The position numbers and the translations under genes were made by a program. The notes under the pieces were generated by a model. It was not told the origin of the DNA. It worked only from the letters and a program-made list of their open reading frames with translations, and ran no database searches. From Sorghum bicolor (Eukaryota; Streptophyta; Magnoliopsida; Poales; Poaceae), in NCBI RefSeq assembly GCF_000003195.3, contig NC_012871.2, forward strand, positions 47,315,110 through 47,379,109: a DNA stretch of 64,000 nucleotides. Direction: 5' to 3'. Positions 12,371 through 24,238 of this stretch are shown here, piece after piece; within the stretch, counting starts at the first letter, position 1, and each line of letters starts with the position of its first letter.

Positions 12371-15024
12371 TGTAACACCCTAAATTTTGCTCTTTTGGAA
12401 ATAGATGAAAAATAATTTAATTTGCTATTTTGTGCTCATAAAATATAGAAAAATAAATAAATAAATAAATTTTGGGAAAATAAAATTTAATATAAGTTTA
12501 GAAAACATTTTTTTGTGTGTGCATTCATGCTGTGGCATTTTATTTTGTGATGTGTGAATTTTGCAAAAGAAAGATTTGTTCAAAATTCAAATTGAAAATA
12601 CTTTTGAAAATGAGTTGAAAAAAAACAAAAAACAAAACCCTTCTTCCCCCCCCTCTCTCACTTTCGGCCCAGTCGGCCCAGCCGGCCAACCCCTTCCCCC
12701 TACTCTCTCTCCAGTGGCTGACAAGCGGGGCTCACCCATCAGCTTCATCCCTTTCCTTTCCAACCATCACCTCCCTCTCTCCTTTCTCTCGACAGCAACG
12801 GACCGAGCCGCGCCCCCGCTCCCCACGATCTCCACCACTTCTTGCCCCGCGCGTCGGCATTGGAAGAGCGTCCGTGCCCGAGCCGCCCTCCCCCTCCTCT
12901 CATTTCACTTCCCTCGCCTCTGCTCCACTTGCGCAAGCACCGAAAACCACCGCCATTGGCTGCGCGTCGCTCGGCGTTTCGAGCCGTCTTTGCCCCGCTT
13001 CTCGCCATGGTGAGCATCTCCTTCTCCCCCTCTTTCTCTCGGTGATTCTTTCGCTCCGTTTCGTGGCCTCTAAGACCTTGTTCGCGCACACCGAGGGCGT
13101 CGACAATGGTGTCGCCGTGGTCCGCACTGCGCGGGTCCTTCTCTGGCCGTGCTGAGCTCAAGAATGAATTCGTTTCGTTCTCCTCTTTCTCCCGGTACTC
13201 GCGGTTTCGAATTTGGTGCACCGTAGCGCCCGAACGGCATACTCCGGCGAGCTCCTCACCGCCGACAATGGAGCCCCGCCGCGCCCTCTCCCTGCTCCGG
13301 CCAGGCGCGCCGCTCCCCCTCTCTCTCATCTCCTTCTTTTAATCTTGGCCGTCGATCTTGGATCCGATGGCCAGGAACGTCCCGTACCCCTTCGTGGGAC
13401 GTTTTGTTAAAGAGACCCCCGACTTCATGCTTATTACACCCACAGTCCTCGACCAACTCCAGATTCAGATTAAAATTGATTTAAATTTCATTTTCGACTT
13501 CAAATTAATTACAGAATTGCCATTGCAATGTTTTGGCCATAAAATATTCGTTTTAGCTCCGATTTGACCCGTTCGAATTGCGTTAGATTCGTATTCAAAT
13601 TATCTACATGTTAGTACCACTGTTACTGTAGTTTGAAACTTTTTAAATTTGTGACCCTATTTAATTAATTACTTTTCTAAAGAAAATCTTAGAAAATTTA
13701 CATCTTCTCTGTTTTAGCTCCGATTCGATCCGTTCAAGTTGCGTTAGTTTTATAATTTCATAAGCTTCACGTTGGTACCATTGTTGTCAAGGTTCACCAC
13801 TGTTAGATTTCCTAGTTAAATACAAGTCCGTAGATAGCCTTCGCAGTCCCGTTTAATGCGTAGATTTCATGTCGTAACTCCGTTTTCCGTAAATTTCTCG
13901 TTGACGTGATCGTAGCAATGTGTAGATGATTTTGGAAACTTTTATTTAAATTTATTTACTGCTGGTGTACTGTTCTAATTATAATCTTGTTTGCTTCGTG
14001 TATGTCTGTCTCTGATTGTTTGTGTGTTGATAATCGATGACCGAGATTAGACAGTGGGCATTACTTCGGTGATCAAGATCAGAGCCTTGGAAGCAAGTAA
14101 GATCAGCAGGACCAGCAGGAGCAATTGGCTCAAGGCGAGTATAGCATTTGGGTTTTAATTCTATGACCATGATCTTGTGACTAGATTGATATAAAGCAAC
14201 AAATGATAATAATGACTTTTTAACAACTTGAGGATTTATTCGTAAGTGATAACCGGGATGAAAGTGCAACCATGAGGGCTATAATGGCTCTGGCTTTAGT
14301 CAAGTATGAGTAACTTTTCTAGCTTGTTACAGGTTACCCGTGTGGCGCAAATGGGGGATAGCAGACCGTGGATCCCCTGCGGGGTAGAATCACACGGACT
14401 GACTACCGAAACCAAGCGGCCCTAACTTGTTAGATGAACCTTTGAAAGGCTTCATAGTGATCCCTGCCGACCTTCCTTGGTAGAGGGTTAAGAGGCTGAT
14501 CACCTCGGGCGAAAGGGTAAATCATGACTCATGGGTAAAGATGTACAACCTCTGTAGAGTGTTAAAAACTGGTATACTAGCCGTGCTCACGGTCACGAGC
14601 GGCCTTGGGAACTCTTACATTAACGGTGATGAATCTTGTGTTAAGAAACTCATTGATTATTGTTTAATGCTCTATATTATTTATGTCACATTGATCATGA
14701 GATTGTGGAATCTATACAATCTAGTTGTTATACTTGTGGAGTTCGTCTTGGACTCACTCTTGCTATCTCCCCCACACCTCAGGAGAAGTATTGGGCTTGT
14801 GATCAACCAGTCAGTTGGATCCTATAGAGTGAAGTTAACACCCGAAGTTTGGAGTTATATTCCGTGGTTTGCTGCCTAAGGTTGTTTCTGATTTTCTATG
14901 TACGCTATGTAATTTATGCGTTGTCCTTTGATATTACCCCTTATTTGTAGCTATATGTGAGGTTTGTCTTCTAAAACTCACATATGGTGCATATCTGATT
15001 TTGTCCTTAAAATCAGGTGTTATA
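12371..15024 (+). repeat. 5' LTR of the composite element
   Basis: This 2654 bp LTR closely matches 26063-28698. It starts TGTAACACCC and ends GGTGTTATA, where the 3' copy has GGTGTTACA. It contains a GC-rich block (12640-13400) with overlapping spurious ORFs on both strands, and a block (14270-14640) shared with the other long LTRs in this window. Confidence 0.85.
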
Positions 15025-15027
15025 AAG

Positions 15028-15039
15028 TGGTATCAAAGC
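15028..15039 (+). other. Primer-binding site, initiator tRNA-Met type
   Basis: TGGTATCAAAGC lies three bases after the LTR end. It matches the usual TGGTATCAGAGC primer site with one change. Confidence 0.7.
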
Positions 15040-15216
15040 AATGCTGACTGTAGGACGCAAGCCTAGCTAGAACCGGACGTTTTAGAATGCTTCTATCTCT
15101 GCTTACTTCTTGCTTTCACCTTAACCTTGATAATTGCTAAAAAAATGCTTACCTCTGCCCTAATCTATTATAATAACTTTGTCTCTATTCTAAATCCAAC
15201 CTCCTTGTCTATTTAG

Positions 15217-15882
15217 ATGGCTCATAATGAAGAGACCTTTGGCATGAATGGACAAAAGGACCTCGCTTCGCCACCCATAAAAGCATTTAACAAAGAGAAG
15301 CTTCTAGCCTTGCAAAAGCAAGTAGTGGAAGCAATGACTCAGAATGGGAACTCTCAGCAATGCATCTCAGGACCAGTGAAGAGACAAATAGCAAAAGCTT
15401 GGAAAAATATGAGAACCCATGGATGTGTTGGTAGTAGTACATCGGGATATCAGGATCAATGCCATTGTTGTAGGCATTATGGTCTCCCTTGTCTTCGGAA
15501 TAGGTCATCTAAAAAGGAAATTAAGATAAAACCAAATTGTGTGACTAATGAGGATAAGAAGAGGAAGGCAAAATCACTAGAGCCAGCATTGGGAAGTGAA
15601 CAACATTCAAATCCTAAGTTGTCACATTTAGCTTTGAACTCTGGCCATGAAAATCCAAACCTTGGAGATGAAGAAACTTCTCAAGCTAACCCCACTGCTC
15701 ATGAGGTATGCATCGATGGATGGACCATCACTTATAAAGAGTTTCAACCTCGAAGGATCAACCAAGTTAGGAAGAAAGCTGGCCAACCAGAGACAAACCT
15801 TCAGAGTCAGCGAGCTGATAACACACCGAGCAACACCTCAGTGGAAAATGATATCACGAAGGATCCAGCTAAGAAAAAGTAG
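15217..15882 (+). CDS. Unrecognised basic ORF of the non-autonomous LTR element (copy 1)
   Basis: A 221-residue ORF sits where gag would normally be, about 180 bp after the primer site. I do not recognise the family. It has no gag capsid pattern. A cysteine cluster CHCCRHYGLPC (around residues 87-97) is followed by a lysine-rich stretch (KKEIKIKP, NEDKKRKAK), a GWTITYKEFQPRRINQVRKK segment and a basic C-terminus ending PAKKK, consistent with nucleic-acid binding or nuclear targeting (inference). A second copy at 23642-24238 keeps the frame open. Most differences between the copies change amino acids, so there is no sign of strong purifying selection. Confidence 0.5.
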   Translation: MAHNEETFGMNGQKDLASPPIKAFNKEKLLALQKQVVEAMTQNGNSQQCISGPVKRQIAKAWKNMRTHGCVGSSTSGYQDQCHCCRHYGLPCLRNRSSKKEIKIKPNCVTNEDKKRKAKSLEPALGSEQHSNPKLSHLALNSGHENPNLGDEETSQANPTAHEVCIDGWTITYKEFQPRRINQVRKKAGQPETNLQSQRADNTPSNTSVENDITKDPAKKK

Positions 15883-16996
15883 CCACACTGAGTTTAAGAC
15901 ATAGGAGTTTGTGCCCTTGTGTAATAAAAACGATAGTAGCGAAAGTCGAGTTTGTGTGCCTTGTGAACCTTTACTGCTTGGTTGAATTGTCTTTATGTTT
16001 ATGTTTGATTTGGATCTTTGTAATGAGTGTAATGATCTTGTGAGTTTCTTCACAATTTCATTTAGCTTATATGTCTAAGGCATAAGGATTAATGACATAA
16101 ATAGTTGGGTTTTGGTTTTTTTTCTCTTGTTACCTTATCCCGCCATTCTAGAGTATCACTTCTTTATCAATTCATATCTTTGATCTAGGATGAACAAAAA
16201 TCATGAAAAAATTCTGGATGACAGTGGACTTCAAGATTTTTCTCTGACCTCAAGAATCACCCCCATAGCTATCCTGGTATTGGAGTTATGAAAATCACAA
16301 GATGATATAGTTGTGTTGTCAAGAACCTGGACTAGTTTTGGTTGCTTACTGTTTTGGATAAATATAACTATAGAATATGGAAAAGTGTTCTATAGAAAGG
16401 TTGTAGCAAATTCTCTAATCTTTCTAATGGTATAAGCTGTGGCCCTATTGGATTAACAGAACAAGAGTTATGTCTATTTTACTGCACTAGTGATTTTCAT
16501 ATCGTGAGGAAATTTCAGGATATATGTTTCATCCTTGCACATAAGTTCCTTGGGACGTCAAAAAGGTCTCAGTGCAAGATAACTTGTCAAGAAAAAAAAT
16601 GCAAGCTACCTTCCTTGTGCCTCCTAGTCGACCTTTCTTAACGGGGGTAGAACCTTGATATCACGGGTTGATGCATTTTCAACTTATCTTGAAGTGAGAG
16701 TTGTCTCGTGAGATATTCTATGAATATGATCATCTCTCCTTCTCGTGTCATTGACATTGGTCACTTGATGATAGGGAGTGTAGTATCCCATGGATCAGGA
16801 GCCCTATATGATGCCTCTTACTGATACGTGGGAAGAGAATGATGATCCTGCCTTTGAAGAATGTTATGAGTATGATGAAACTGAGTGCTATCAAAATAAT
16901 GATACTCAAGAGCAAGTTGGAAGTGAATCAAATCAGAATCCACAACGGTGAAAGAGAAAAAGGAAAAGTTGTAAGAAGCCTGCTCATGGAAGTAGG
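15883..16996 (+). other. Non-coding internal region of the composite element
   Basis: No supported gene. This is spacer between the unrecognised ORF and the protease remnant, repeated almost exactly at 24239-25351. A short conserved reading segment around 16800-16960 (acidic, DTWEENDDPAFEECYEYDET) leads into the protease remnant but is broken by a stop. Confidence 0.6.
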
Positions 16997-17236
16997 GTGC
17001 AACGAGACTATATCAATGGGAGACTGAGCAATGTGGATAGGCATAACATTCATGGAGCTACCAAAGTGGTTGGTGGCTATATTCAAGTAGACTCAGTGCA
17101 AGTTTTTGCTCTCTTTGACTCGAGTGCTTCGCATTCTTTCATTTCCACTGACCTCGTAAAGACAATCGAGAGGGTAAAGTGTCCAACGAAGAAGCCTTTA
17201 CTAGTTCAAACCCCAGTGGGAGAAATACAAGCAGAT
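16997..17236 (+). pseudogene. Retropepsin-like remnant, truncated (copy 1)
   Basis: The frame reads like the start of a gypsy aspartic protease: GGYIQVDSVQVFALFDSSAS followed by HSFISTDLV. The catalytic D-S/T-G triad is DSS, so the glycine is lost. The frame stops at a TAG (17237-17239) where copy 2 has CAG, and the element is cut off at 17283 by a reverse LTR. It is almost certainly inactive. Confidence 0.75.
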
Positions 17237-17282
17237 TAGGTGTGCTCAAATATCAATCTGGTCATAAACAAGGAAAACTTCA

Positions 17283-18513
17283 CACCCGATTTTATTTAAG
17301 AACAAAATCAGATATGCACCATATGTGAGTTTTAGAAGACAAACCTCACATATAGCTACAAATAAGGGGTAATATCAAAGGACAACGCATAAATTACATA
17401 GCGTACATAGAAAATCATAAACAACCTTAGGCAGCAAACCACGGAATATAACTCCAAACTTCGGGTGTTAACTTCACTCTGCAGGATCCAACTGACTGGT
17501 TGATCACAAGCCCAATACTTCTCCTGAGGTGTGGGGGAGATAGCAAGAGTGAGTCCAAGACGAACTCCGCAAGTATAACAACTAGATTGTATAGATTCCA
17601 CAATCTCATGATCAATGTGACATAAATAATATAGAGCATTAAACAATAATCAATGAGTTTCTTAACACAAGATTCATCACCCTTAATGTAAGAGTTCCCA
17701 AGGCCGCTCGTGACCGTGAGCACGGCTACTATACCAGTTTTTAACACTCTGCAGAGGTTGTACATCTTTACCCATGAGTCATGATTTACCCTTTCGCCCG
17801 AGGTGATCAGCCTCTTAACCCTCTACCAAGGAAGGTCGGCAGGGATCACTATGAAGCCTTTCAAAGGTTCGTCTAACAAGTTAGGGCCGCTTGGTTTCGG
17901 TAGTCAGTCCGTGTGATTCTACCCCGCAGGGGATCCACGGTCTGCTATCCCCCATTTGCGCCACACGGGTAACCTCTAACAAGCTAGAAAAGTTACTCAT
18001 ACTTGACTAAAGCCAGAGCCATTATAGCCCTCATGGTTGCACTTTCATCCCGGTTATCACTTACGAATAAATCCTCAAGTTGTTAAAAAGTCATTATTAT
18101 CATTTGTTGCTTTATATCAATCTAGTCACAAGATCATGGTCATAGAATTAAAACCCAAATGCTATACTTGCCTTGATCCAATTGCTCCTGCTGGTCCTGC
18201 TGATCTTACTTGCTTCCAAGGCTCTGATCTTGATCACCGAAGTAATGCCCACTATCTAATCTCGATCATCGATTATCAACACACAAACAATCAGAGACAG
18301 ACATACACGAAGCAAACAAGATTATAATTAGAACAATACACCAGCAGTAAATAAATTTAAATAAAAGTTTCCAAAATCATCTACACGTTGCTACGATCAC
18401 GTCAACGAGAAATTCACGGAAAACAGAGTTACGACATGAAATCTACGCATTAAACGGGACTGCGAAGGCTATCTACGGACTTGTATTTAACTAGGAAATC
18501 TAACAGTGGTGTA
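17283..18513 (-). repeat. Reverse-oriented LTR fragment (3' half)
   Basis: The sequence is the reverse complement of about 1.2 kb of the 3' part of the long LTR: it begins ACACCCGATTTTATTTAAG and runs to CTAGGAAATCTAACAGTGGTG. The last bases of a full LTR end are missing. The same breakpoint in the LTR occurs at 21519. ORFs on either strand here are shadows repeated in all LTR copies. Confidence 0.85.
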
Positions 18514-18550
18514 CCCTTTCTTCCTCCTCGGGGCAGTTTGTTGAGCACCA

Positions 18551-18820
18551 TTGTTCAGCTCATTTCAGATGAGGAAAACTGTGTTTTGGAAGCTTTTCTC
18601 CCAATTGCATGATTCCAGTCTACTAAGAAATACTATACATGTCTCAGTCGAAGAACAATTAGCTATGTTTCTGCATATAGTTGACCACAAATTGAGAAAT
18701 TGTGTAATTGCCTTATATTTCAAGAGATTCAGCAAGATTGTAAGCCAGTATTTCAGTGAGGTCTTGATAGATGCACAACTGATATGGTTCTTTTATGCAA
18801 GACCATTAGAATATAGCTGA
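18551..18820 (+). pseudogene. PIF/Harbinger-type transposase fragment
   Basis: The 89-residue frame reads FQMRKTVFWKLFSQL, then LLRNTIHVSVEEQLAMFLHI, then FSKIVSQYFSEVL. This matches the N-terminal part of plant Harbinger nucleases (consensus style FRMxxxVFxKL, VSVEEQxAxFLxIVGH, ETVSRYFxxVL). The catalytic DDE portion is absent and the frame ends, so it is a dead fragment. Family assignment rests on motif recognition alone. Confidence 0.7.
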
Positions 18821-19839
18821 TCCAAACCAAGTCACGAAAGACTTGGATGCTGAATGATATGGCTAACTATATATGATAACATAAATGATGCACATGGGCA
18901 AGACTCAGACAAACTAGAGTCTGATAGTGATGATTGTCAGGAGGTGGTTGCCCTTGCTGCAGTTAGCAGTCAAGTTTCTTCATCTAGTGTCGAGTTCATG
19001 AAGCTTAACAAGAGAAAAAATTAAAAGGGCCAAAAAGTTTAATACGTTGCCTGCTTGCTGCAAAGGTTGGTAGGGCTAGCAAGTCCAACACAAAACCGTC
19101 TCCTGTCTGTGACTATGACGATATGGATGTTAAGATAACCAAATACTTTGCGTGGTATCCAACGGAACCTTGCAAATGTAGGTTGCGCCTCCTCCAGACC
19201 CTAATGGCCCTCTATGGGATATGCTCAAGAAGATCACAATGGCACCAGATGATAGGCTTGCAGTAGGAATGCACCTTTACAAGCCAACAAGTTCATTGTA
19301 GCTTTCTTACAAATATGAGTCAATAATACTTTGAGCATTGGGTGTTCAAATATTTATCTAGTGTTGATCTTGGTGATGACTGATTATGCTTCACAATAGC
19401 TAGATGATTTTTTGATTATGCTTGATGGGGTCTGTTTTTGCTGCACCCTTTTGGAATCAGTACTATGCATGACTACATGCTAATTAGGTGCTGCCGAAGT
19501 TGATGGTCAGAGAGATACATGACAGACTCTTGGGACAATCTTGTATATCGGTGAACTATTATCTAATCTTAAGTTGTAATGTTTATTCGCTTATTGTTGG
19601 AGAACTCATCATGTAAAAGATTATGAATATAGCTCATATAAGTTCATTACTTATAATTGGAACATAAGGTCATAGTTCATTTGTTTCATATTGTGTTGTT
19701 CCCATTTGAAAATATAATTAATAATTTTATATTAAATCTGATATTTTATTTATTTGTTCTCGTACTATGAAAAGCTTCTTATATAAATAATCACTTTAAT
19801 AATAAAGTTCTTCATATGAAGATAATCTTGTCACTCTTA
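18821..19839 (+). other. Possible Harbinger ORF1 (Myb/SANT-like) remnant and filler
   Basis: Positions about 18890-19290 contain acidic coding-like stretches (DSDKLESDSDD, then a DPNGPLWDMLKKI segment in another frame) resembling the Myb/SANT-like partner ORF of PIF/Harbinger elements, but stops and frame changes prevent a gene call. Positions 19300-19839 show nothing clear. Confidence 0.3.
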
Positions 19840-20075
19840 GGCCATGTTTGGTTGGAGCTGATTTTTTTATCACCCATCACATCGAATGTTTGGACACATA
19901 CATGGAGTATTAAATATAGAATATTTATGAAATTAAAAACACAGCTAGAAAAATAATTTGCAACATGAATCTTTTGAACCTAAATAGTCTATTATTGAAT
20001 ACTAATTGTCAAATAAAACGAAAATGCTATAGTACCTGATAAATTTTAACACCCCGAGCAAACACCCCCTTAGAC
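19840..20075. repeat. MITE-like element
   Basis: AT-rich segment of about 235 bp beginning GGCCATGTTTGGTT and ending in AACACCCCCTTA, with the internal style of grass Tourist-like MITEs. The terminal repeats are imperfect, so boundaries are approximate. Confidence 0.4.
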
Positions 20076-20453
20076 AAGCGAAGTGTAACCCAGGCAAGCT
20101 AACACAACCAAATGATGCGGCTTTTCTACAAGCTCTGTCTTTCATCAGCCAAACCATGCCTGACTTTAGCTTTGCCTGGCCAATTCTTGCAGGTTGGTGA
20201 TAGCCTAGGCAGCTATCCCAGTGTTCCATCCAAACTAACCCCGGGTTTGTTTTTAACTATTTTCTTTAATATTGATGCTTAATTTATATATTATATACTC
20301 CCTCAATTTCAAATCATAAGTCATTCTGACTTTCTTGGAGAGTTAAAATATTTCAAGTATGACCAAATTTATATAACTAGGAGGATTTCCCACGCGTTGC
20401 CGCAGATATGAAGAAAGAATGCAAATAAGTTAGAGTGTTAATCACTAAGAATC

Positions 20454-20556
<103 letters not shown>

Positions 20557-20681
20557 ACAATATATGTTAAAAATGATGTGATTTGCTAATGTGAATAGTT
20601 TGAATGAAAATATAATGACATGTGTTAGTTGGATGTATTAGTAAATGATGATATGGACACTTTGCGTGGTGAGATAGTTAA

Positions 20682-20912
20682 GGTCTTGTTTAGTTCCCAA
20701 AATTTTTTGGTTTTGATTACTATACATTTTTATTTGACAATTATTGTCTGATCATGAACTAGGCTTAAAAGATTCATCTCGTGATTTACAGACAAACTAT
20801 GTAATTAGTTTTGTTTTTTTACTATATTTAGTGTTTTATGCATGTGCCATAAGATTCCTATGACGTGAAATCTTGAAATTTTTTTGGTTTTTGGGGTGAA
20901 CTAAACAAGACC
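20682..20912. mobile_element. Tourist-like MITE with TAA target duplication
   Basis: Exact terminal inverted repeats GGTCTTGTTTAGTTC and GAACTAAACAAGACC bound 231 bp, flanked on each side by TAA (20679-20681 and 20913-20915). TAA duplication is the mark of PIF/Harbinger-derived MITEs. Diverged relatives lie at about 21310-21510 and 33967-34337. Confidence 0.85.
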
Positions 20913-21309
20913 TAAATATGCTATATGTGTAGTGGAATGTTCTAGTAGATGCTGATGTGGACACTTTGCATGACAAGAGAAATAACTAGTGGTGTTTATC
21001 TTTATAAGAGATATAGATAAAATGAATAACATTTATAATATCGAATAAGTATAATTGGATTTTTCATTCATTATATTCTCATAGTATACATATTTGATGT
21101 CAACGATCTTTATAATTTTGGTTAAATTTGATATATTTTGACTCTCTAAGAAAGTCAGAATGACTTATAATTTGGAACTAAAGGCAAGTTTGTAGATGTT
21201 GACTAGAACTGCATCTGCGCGTGACAGAAAGAGGGGCTGCAATGAAGCATATATACGCCTACATCTAGGCCTAAATTGTCTCTACATGTATTATGTGGCA
21301 TTCTTGTGA

Positions 21310-21512
21310 CAACAAAGAGAATTTTTTAAATTTTGATACTATAATTTTTTTTATTTGATAATTATTATTCAACCGAAGAATAACTAGGCTCAAATAATTT
21401 ATATTGCAAATTATAGCTGTACAATTAATTATTTTCTATTTATATCTAATGCTTTATATATGTACCATAAAATTAGATGTGTTTGAAAAATTTTGGATTT
21501 TGAACAAGGCCT
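21310..21512. repeat. Diverged relative of the Tourist-like MITE
   Basis: AATTTTTTAAATTTTGATAC through GGATTTTGAACAAGGCC follows the internal order of the 20682 MITE but lacks a clear left terminus. Confidence 0.5.
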
Positions 21513-21518
21513 CAGTCC

Positions 21519-23640
21519 CCACACCCGATTTTATTTAAGAACAAAATCAGATATGCACCATATGTGAGTTTTAGAAGATAAGCCTCACATATAGCTACAA
21601 ATAAGGGATAATATCAAGGACAACGCATAAATTACATAGCGAACATAGTAAATTAGAAACAACCTTAGGCAGCAAACCACGGAATATAACTCCAAACTTC
21701 GGGTGTTAACTTCACACTATAGGATCCAACTGACTGGTTGATCACAAGCCCAGTAAATCTCTTGAGGTGTGGGGGAGATAGCAAGAGTGAGTCCAAGACG
21801 AACTCCGCAAGTATAACAACTAGATTGTATAGATTCCACAATCTCATGATCAATGTGATATAAATAATATAGAGCATTAAACAATAATCAATGAGTTTCT
21901 AAACACAAGATTCATCACCCTTAATGTAAGAGTTCCCAAGGCCGCTCGTGACCGTGAGCACAGCTAGTATACCAGTTTTTAACACTCTGCAGAGGTTGTA
22001 CATCTTTACCCATGAGTCATGATTAACCCTTTCGCCCGAGGTGATCAGCCTCTTAACCCTCTACCAAGGAAGGTCGGCACGGATCACTATGAAGCCTTTC
22101 AAAGGTTCGTCTAACAAGTTAGGGCCGCTTGGTTTTGGTAGTCAGTTCGTGTGATTCTACCCCGCAGGGGATCCATGGTCTGCTATCCTCCGTTTGCGCC
22201 ACACGGGTAACCTCTAACAAGCTAGAAAAGTTACTCATACTTGACTAAAGCCAGAGCCATTATAGCCCTCATGGTTGCACTTTCATCCCGGTTATCACTT
22301 ACGAATAAATCCTCAAGTTGTTAAAAAGTCATTATTATCATTTGTTGCTTTATATCAATCTAGTCACAAGATCATGGTCATAGAATTAAAACCCAAATGC
22401 CATACTTGCCTTGATCCAATTGCTGCTGCTGGTCCTGCTGATCTTACTTGCTTCCAAAGCTCTGATCATGATCACCGAAGTAATGCCCACTGTCTAATCT
22501 CGATCATCGATTATCAACACACAAACAATCAGAGACAGACATACACGAAGCAAACAAGATTATAATTAGTACAGTACACCAGCAGTAAATAAATTTAAAT
22601 AAAAGTTTCCAAAATCATCTACACGTTGCTACGATCACGTCAACGAGAAATTCACGGAAAACGGAGTTACGACATAAAATATACGCATTAAACGGGACTG
22701 CGAAGGCTATCTACGGACTTGTATTTAACTAGGAAATCTAACAGTGGTGAACCTAGACAACAATGGTACCAACCCGAAGCTTATGAAATTATAAAACTAA
22801 CGCAACTTGAACGGATCGAATCGGAGCTAAAACATAGAAGATAATTTTTCTAAGATTTTCTTTAGAAAAGTAATTAATTAAATAGGGTCACAAAATTAAA
22901 ATGTTTCAAACTGATGAACCAAAATTACTAAAATGTAGATCTCGCGAAAACGAATCTAACGCAATTTGAACGGGTCAAATCGGAGCTAAAACGAATATTT
23001 TATGGCCTAAACAAAATCAGTGGCAATTCTGTAATTTCTTGAAAGCGTAGTTTGACCTAACCGACGGGAAATACGCTTTCTAAACGGCAAAGCGTAATTC
23101 TACGAAATGCGCTAAGGACTGCGGGTTTAAATCACAAAAAGCAAAGGGTCTCTTTAGCAAATTTGCCCCCGGAGGGGTATGGAGCATCCTGGGCCACTGG
23201 ATCGCGAACGGACGGCCAGGATTATAAGGGGAAGGGGAAGGAGGAGGCCGGCCGCTGGAGGGGGAGGAGATGGCGGTGGCGCGCCATTGCCGGCCGGCCA
23301 AAACTTGCCGGAGTTGGCCGCGACTGAGCTACGGGGCTCGGTTTTCCACTCCGAGCGCACCGGGGGAAAGAGGAGGTCAAGGCGAGTCCGTCCTGGGGGA
23401 AAACGGGGCCGGGGGAGTGGCCAGCGCGGCGGTCCGCGGCGGTGCCATGGCCGGCTCCTCGAAGCTCATGGCTAGGACGCTAGGAGGCACCAAATCGCAT
23501 GGAATTTGATTGAGAAGAACGCGGGGAAGGAGTGGAGCTCACCAGCGCGAAGAATTGTAGCGTAAATGGCTCGATTCGATGGGACGATGTGCGGAGGTCG
23601 CTGCGGTTTTCGGCGAGCTCGCTGCGCTTTCAAGAACGAG
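21519..23640 (-). repeat. Reverse-oriented long LTR, second copy
   Basis: It starts at the same LTR position as 17283 (ACACCCGATTTTATTTAAG) and continues further, through AT-rich sequence to a GC-rich block at 23160-23640 that differs from the outer LTRs, so it is a related subfamily. Plus-strand internal sequence follows at about 23642 with no primer site. ORFs here are shadows. Confidence 0.75.
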
Positions 23641-23641
23641 G

Positions 23642-24238
23642 GCAAACAAAGAGAAGCTTCTAGCCATGCAAAAGCAAGTAGTGGAAGGAATGACTCAGAA
23701 TGGGAACTCTCAGCAGTGCATCTCAGGACCAGTGAAGAGACAAGTAGCAGAAGCTTGGAAAAATATGAGAACCCATGGAGGTGTTGGTAGTAGTACATCG
23801 GGATATCAGGATCAATGCCATTGTTGTAGGCATTATGGTCTCCCTTGTCTTCGGAATAGGTCATCTAAAAAGGAAATTAAGATAAAACCAAATTGTGTGA
23901 CTAATGAGGATAAGAAGAGGAAGGCAAAATCACTAGAGCCAGCATTGGGAAGTGAACAACATTCAAATCCTAAATTGTCACATTTAGCTTTGAACTCTGG
24001 CCATGAAAATCCAAACCTTGGAGATGAAGAAACTTCTCAAGCTAACCCCACTGCTCATGAGGTATGCATCGATGGATGGACCATCACTTATAAAGAGTTT
24101 CAACCTCGAAGGATCAACCAAGTTAGGAAGAAAGCTAGCCAGCCAGAGACAAACCTTCATAGTCAGCGAGCTGATAACACACCGAGCAACACCTCAGTGG
24201 AAAATGATATCACGAAGGATCCAGCTAAGAAAAAGTAG
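23642..24238 (+). CDS. Unrecognised basic ORF of the non-autonomous LTR element (copy 2, 5'-truncated)
   Basis: From the shared KEKLLA segment onward this is the same protein as 15217-15882, including the CHCCRHYGLPC cluster and the PAKKK end. The native start and first residues are lost. The frame happens to stay open upstream into the reverse LTR from an ATG at 23579, but those residues are LTR-derived. About seven residues differ from copy 1 in the shared part, and most nucleotide differences are non-synonymous, consistent with neutral drift. Confidence 0.45.
   Translation, partial: ANKEKLLAMQKQVVEGMTQNGNSQQCISGPVKRQVAEAWKNMRTHGGVGSSTSGYQDQCHCCRHYGLPCLRNRSSKKEIKIKPNCVTNEDKKRKAKSLEPALGSEQHSNPKLSHLALNSGHENPNLGDEETSQANPTAHEVCIDGWTITYKEFQPRRINQVRKKASQPETNLHSQRADNTPSNTSVENDITKDPAKKK

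Noticed and set aside
13979..14269. 96-residue ORF repeated near-identically at several places (also 18037, 22275, 27649)
   Set aside because: It is an open stretch within every LTR copy, on the strand opposite to LTR transcription, without motifs; repetition reflects the LTR, not a gene family.
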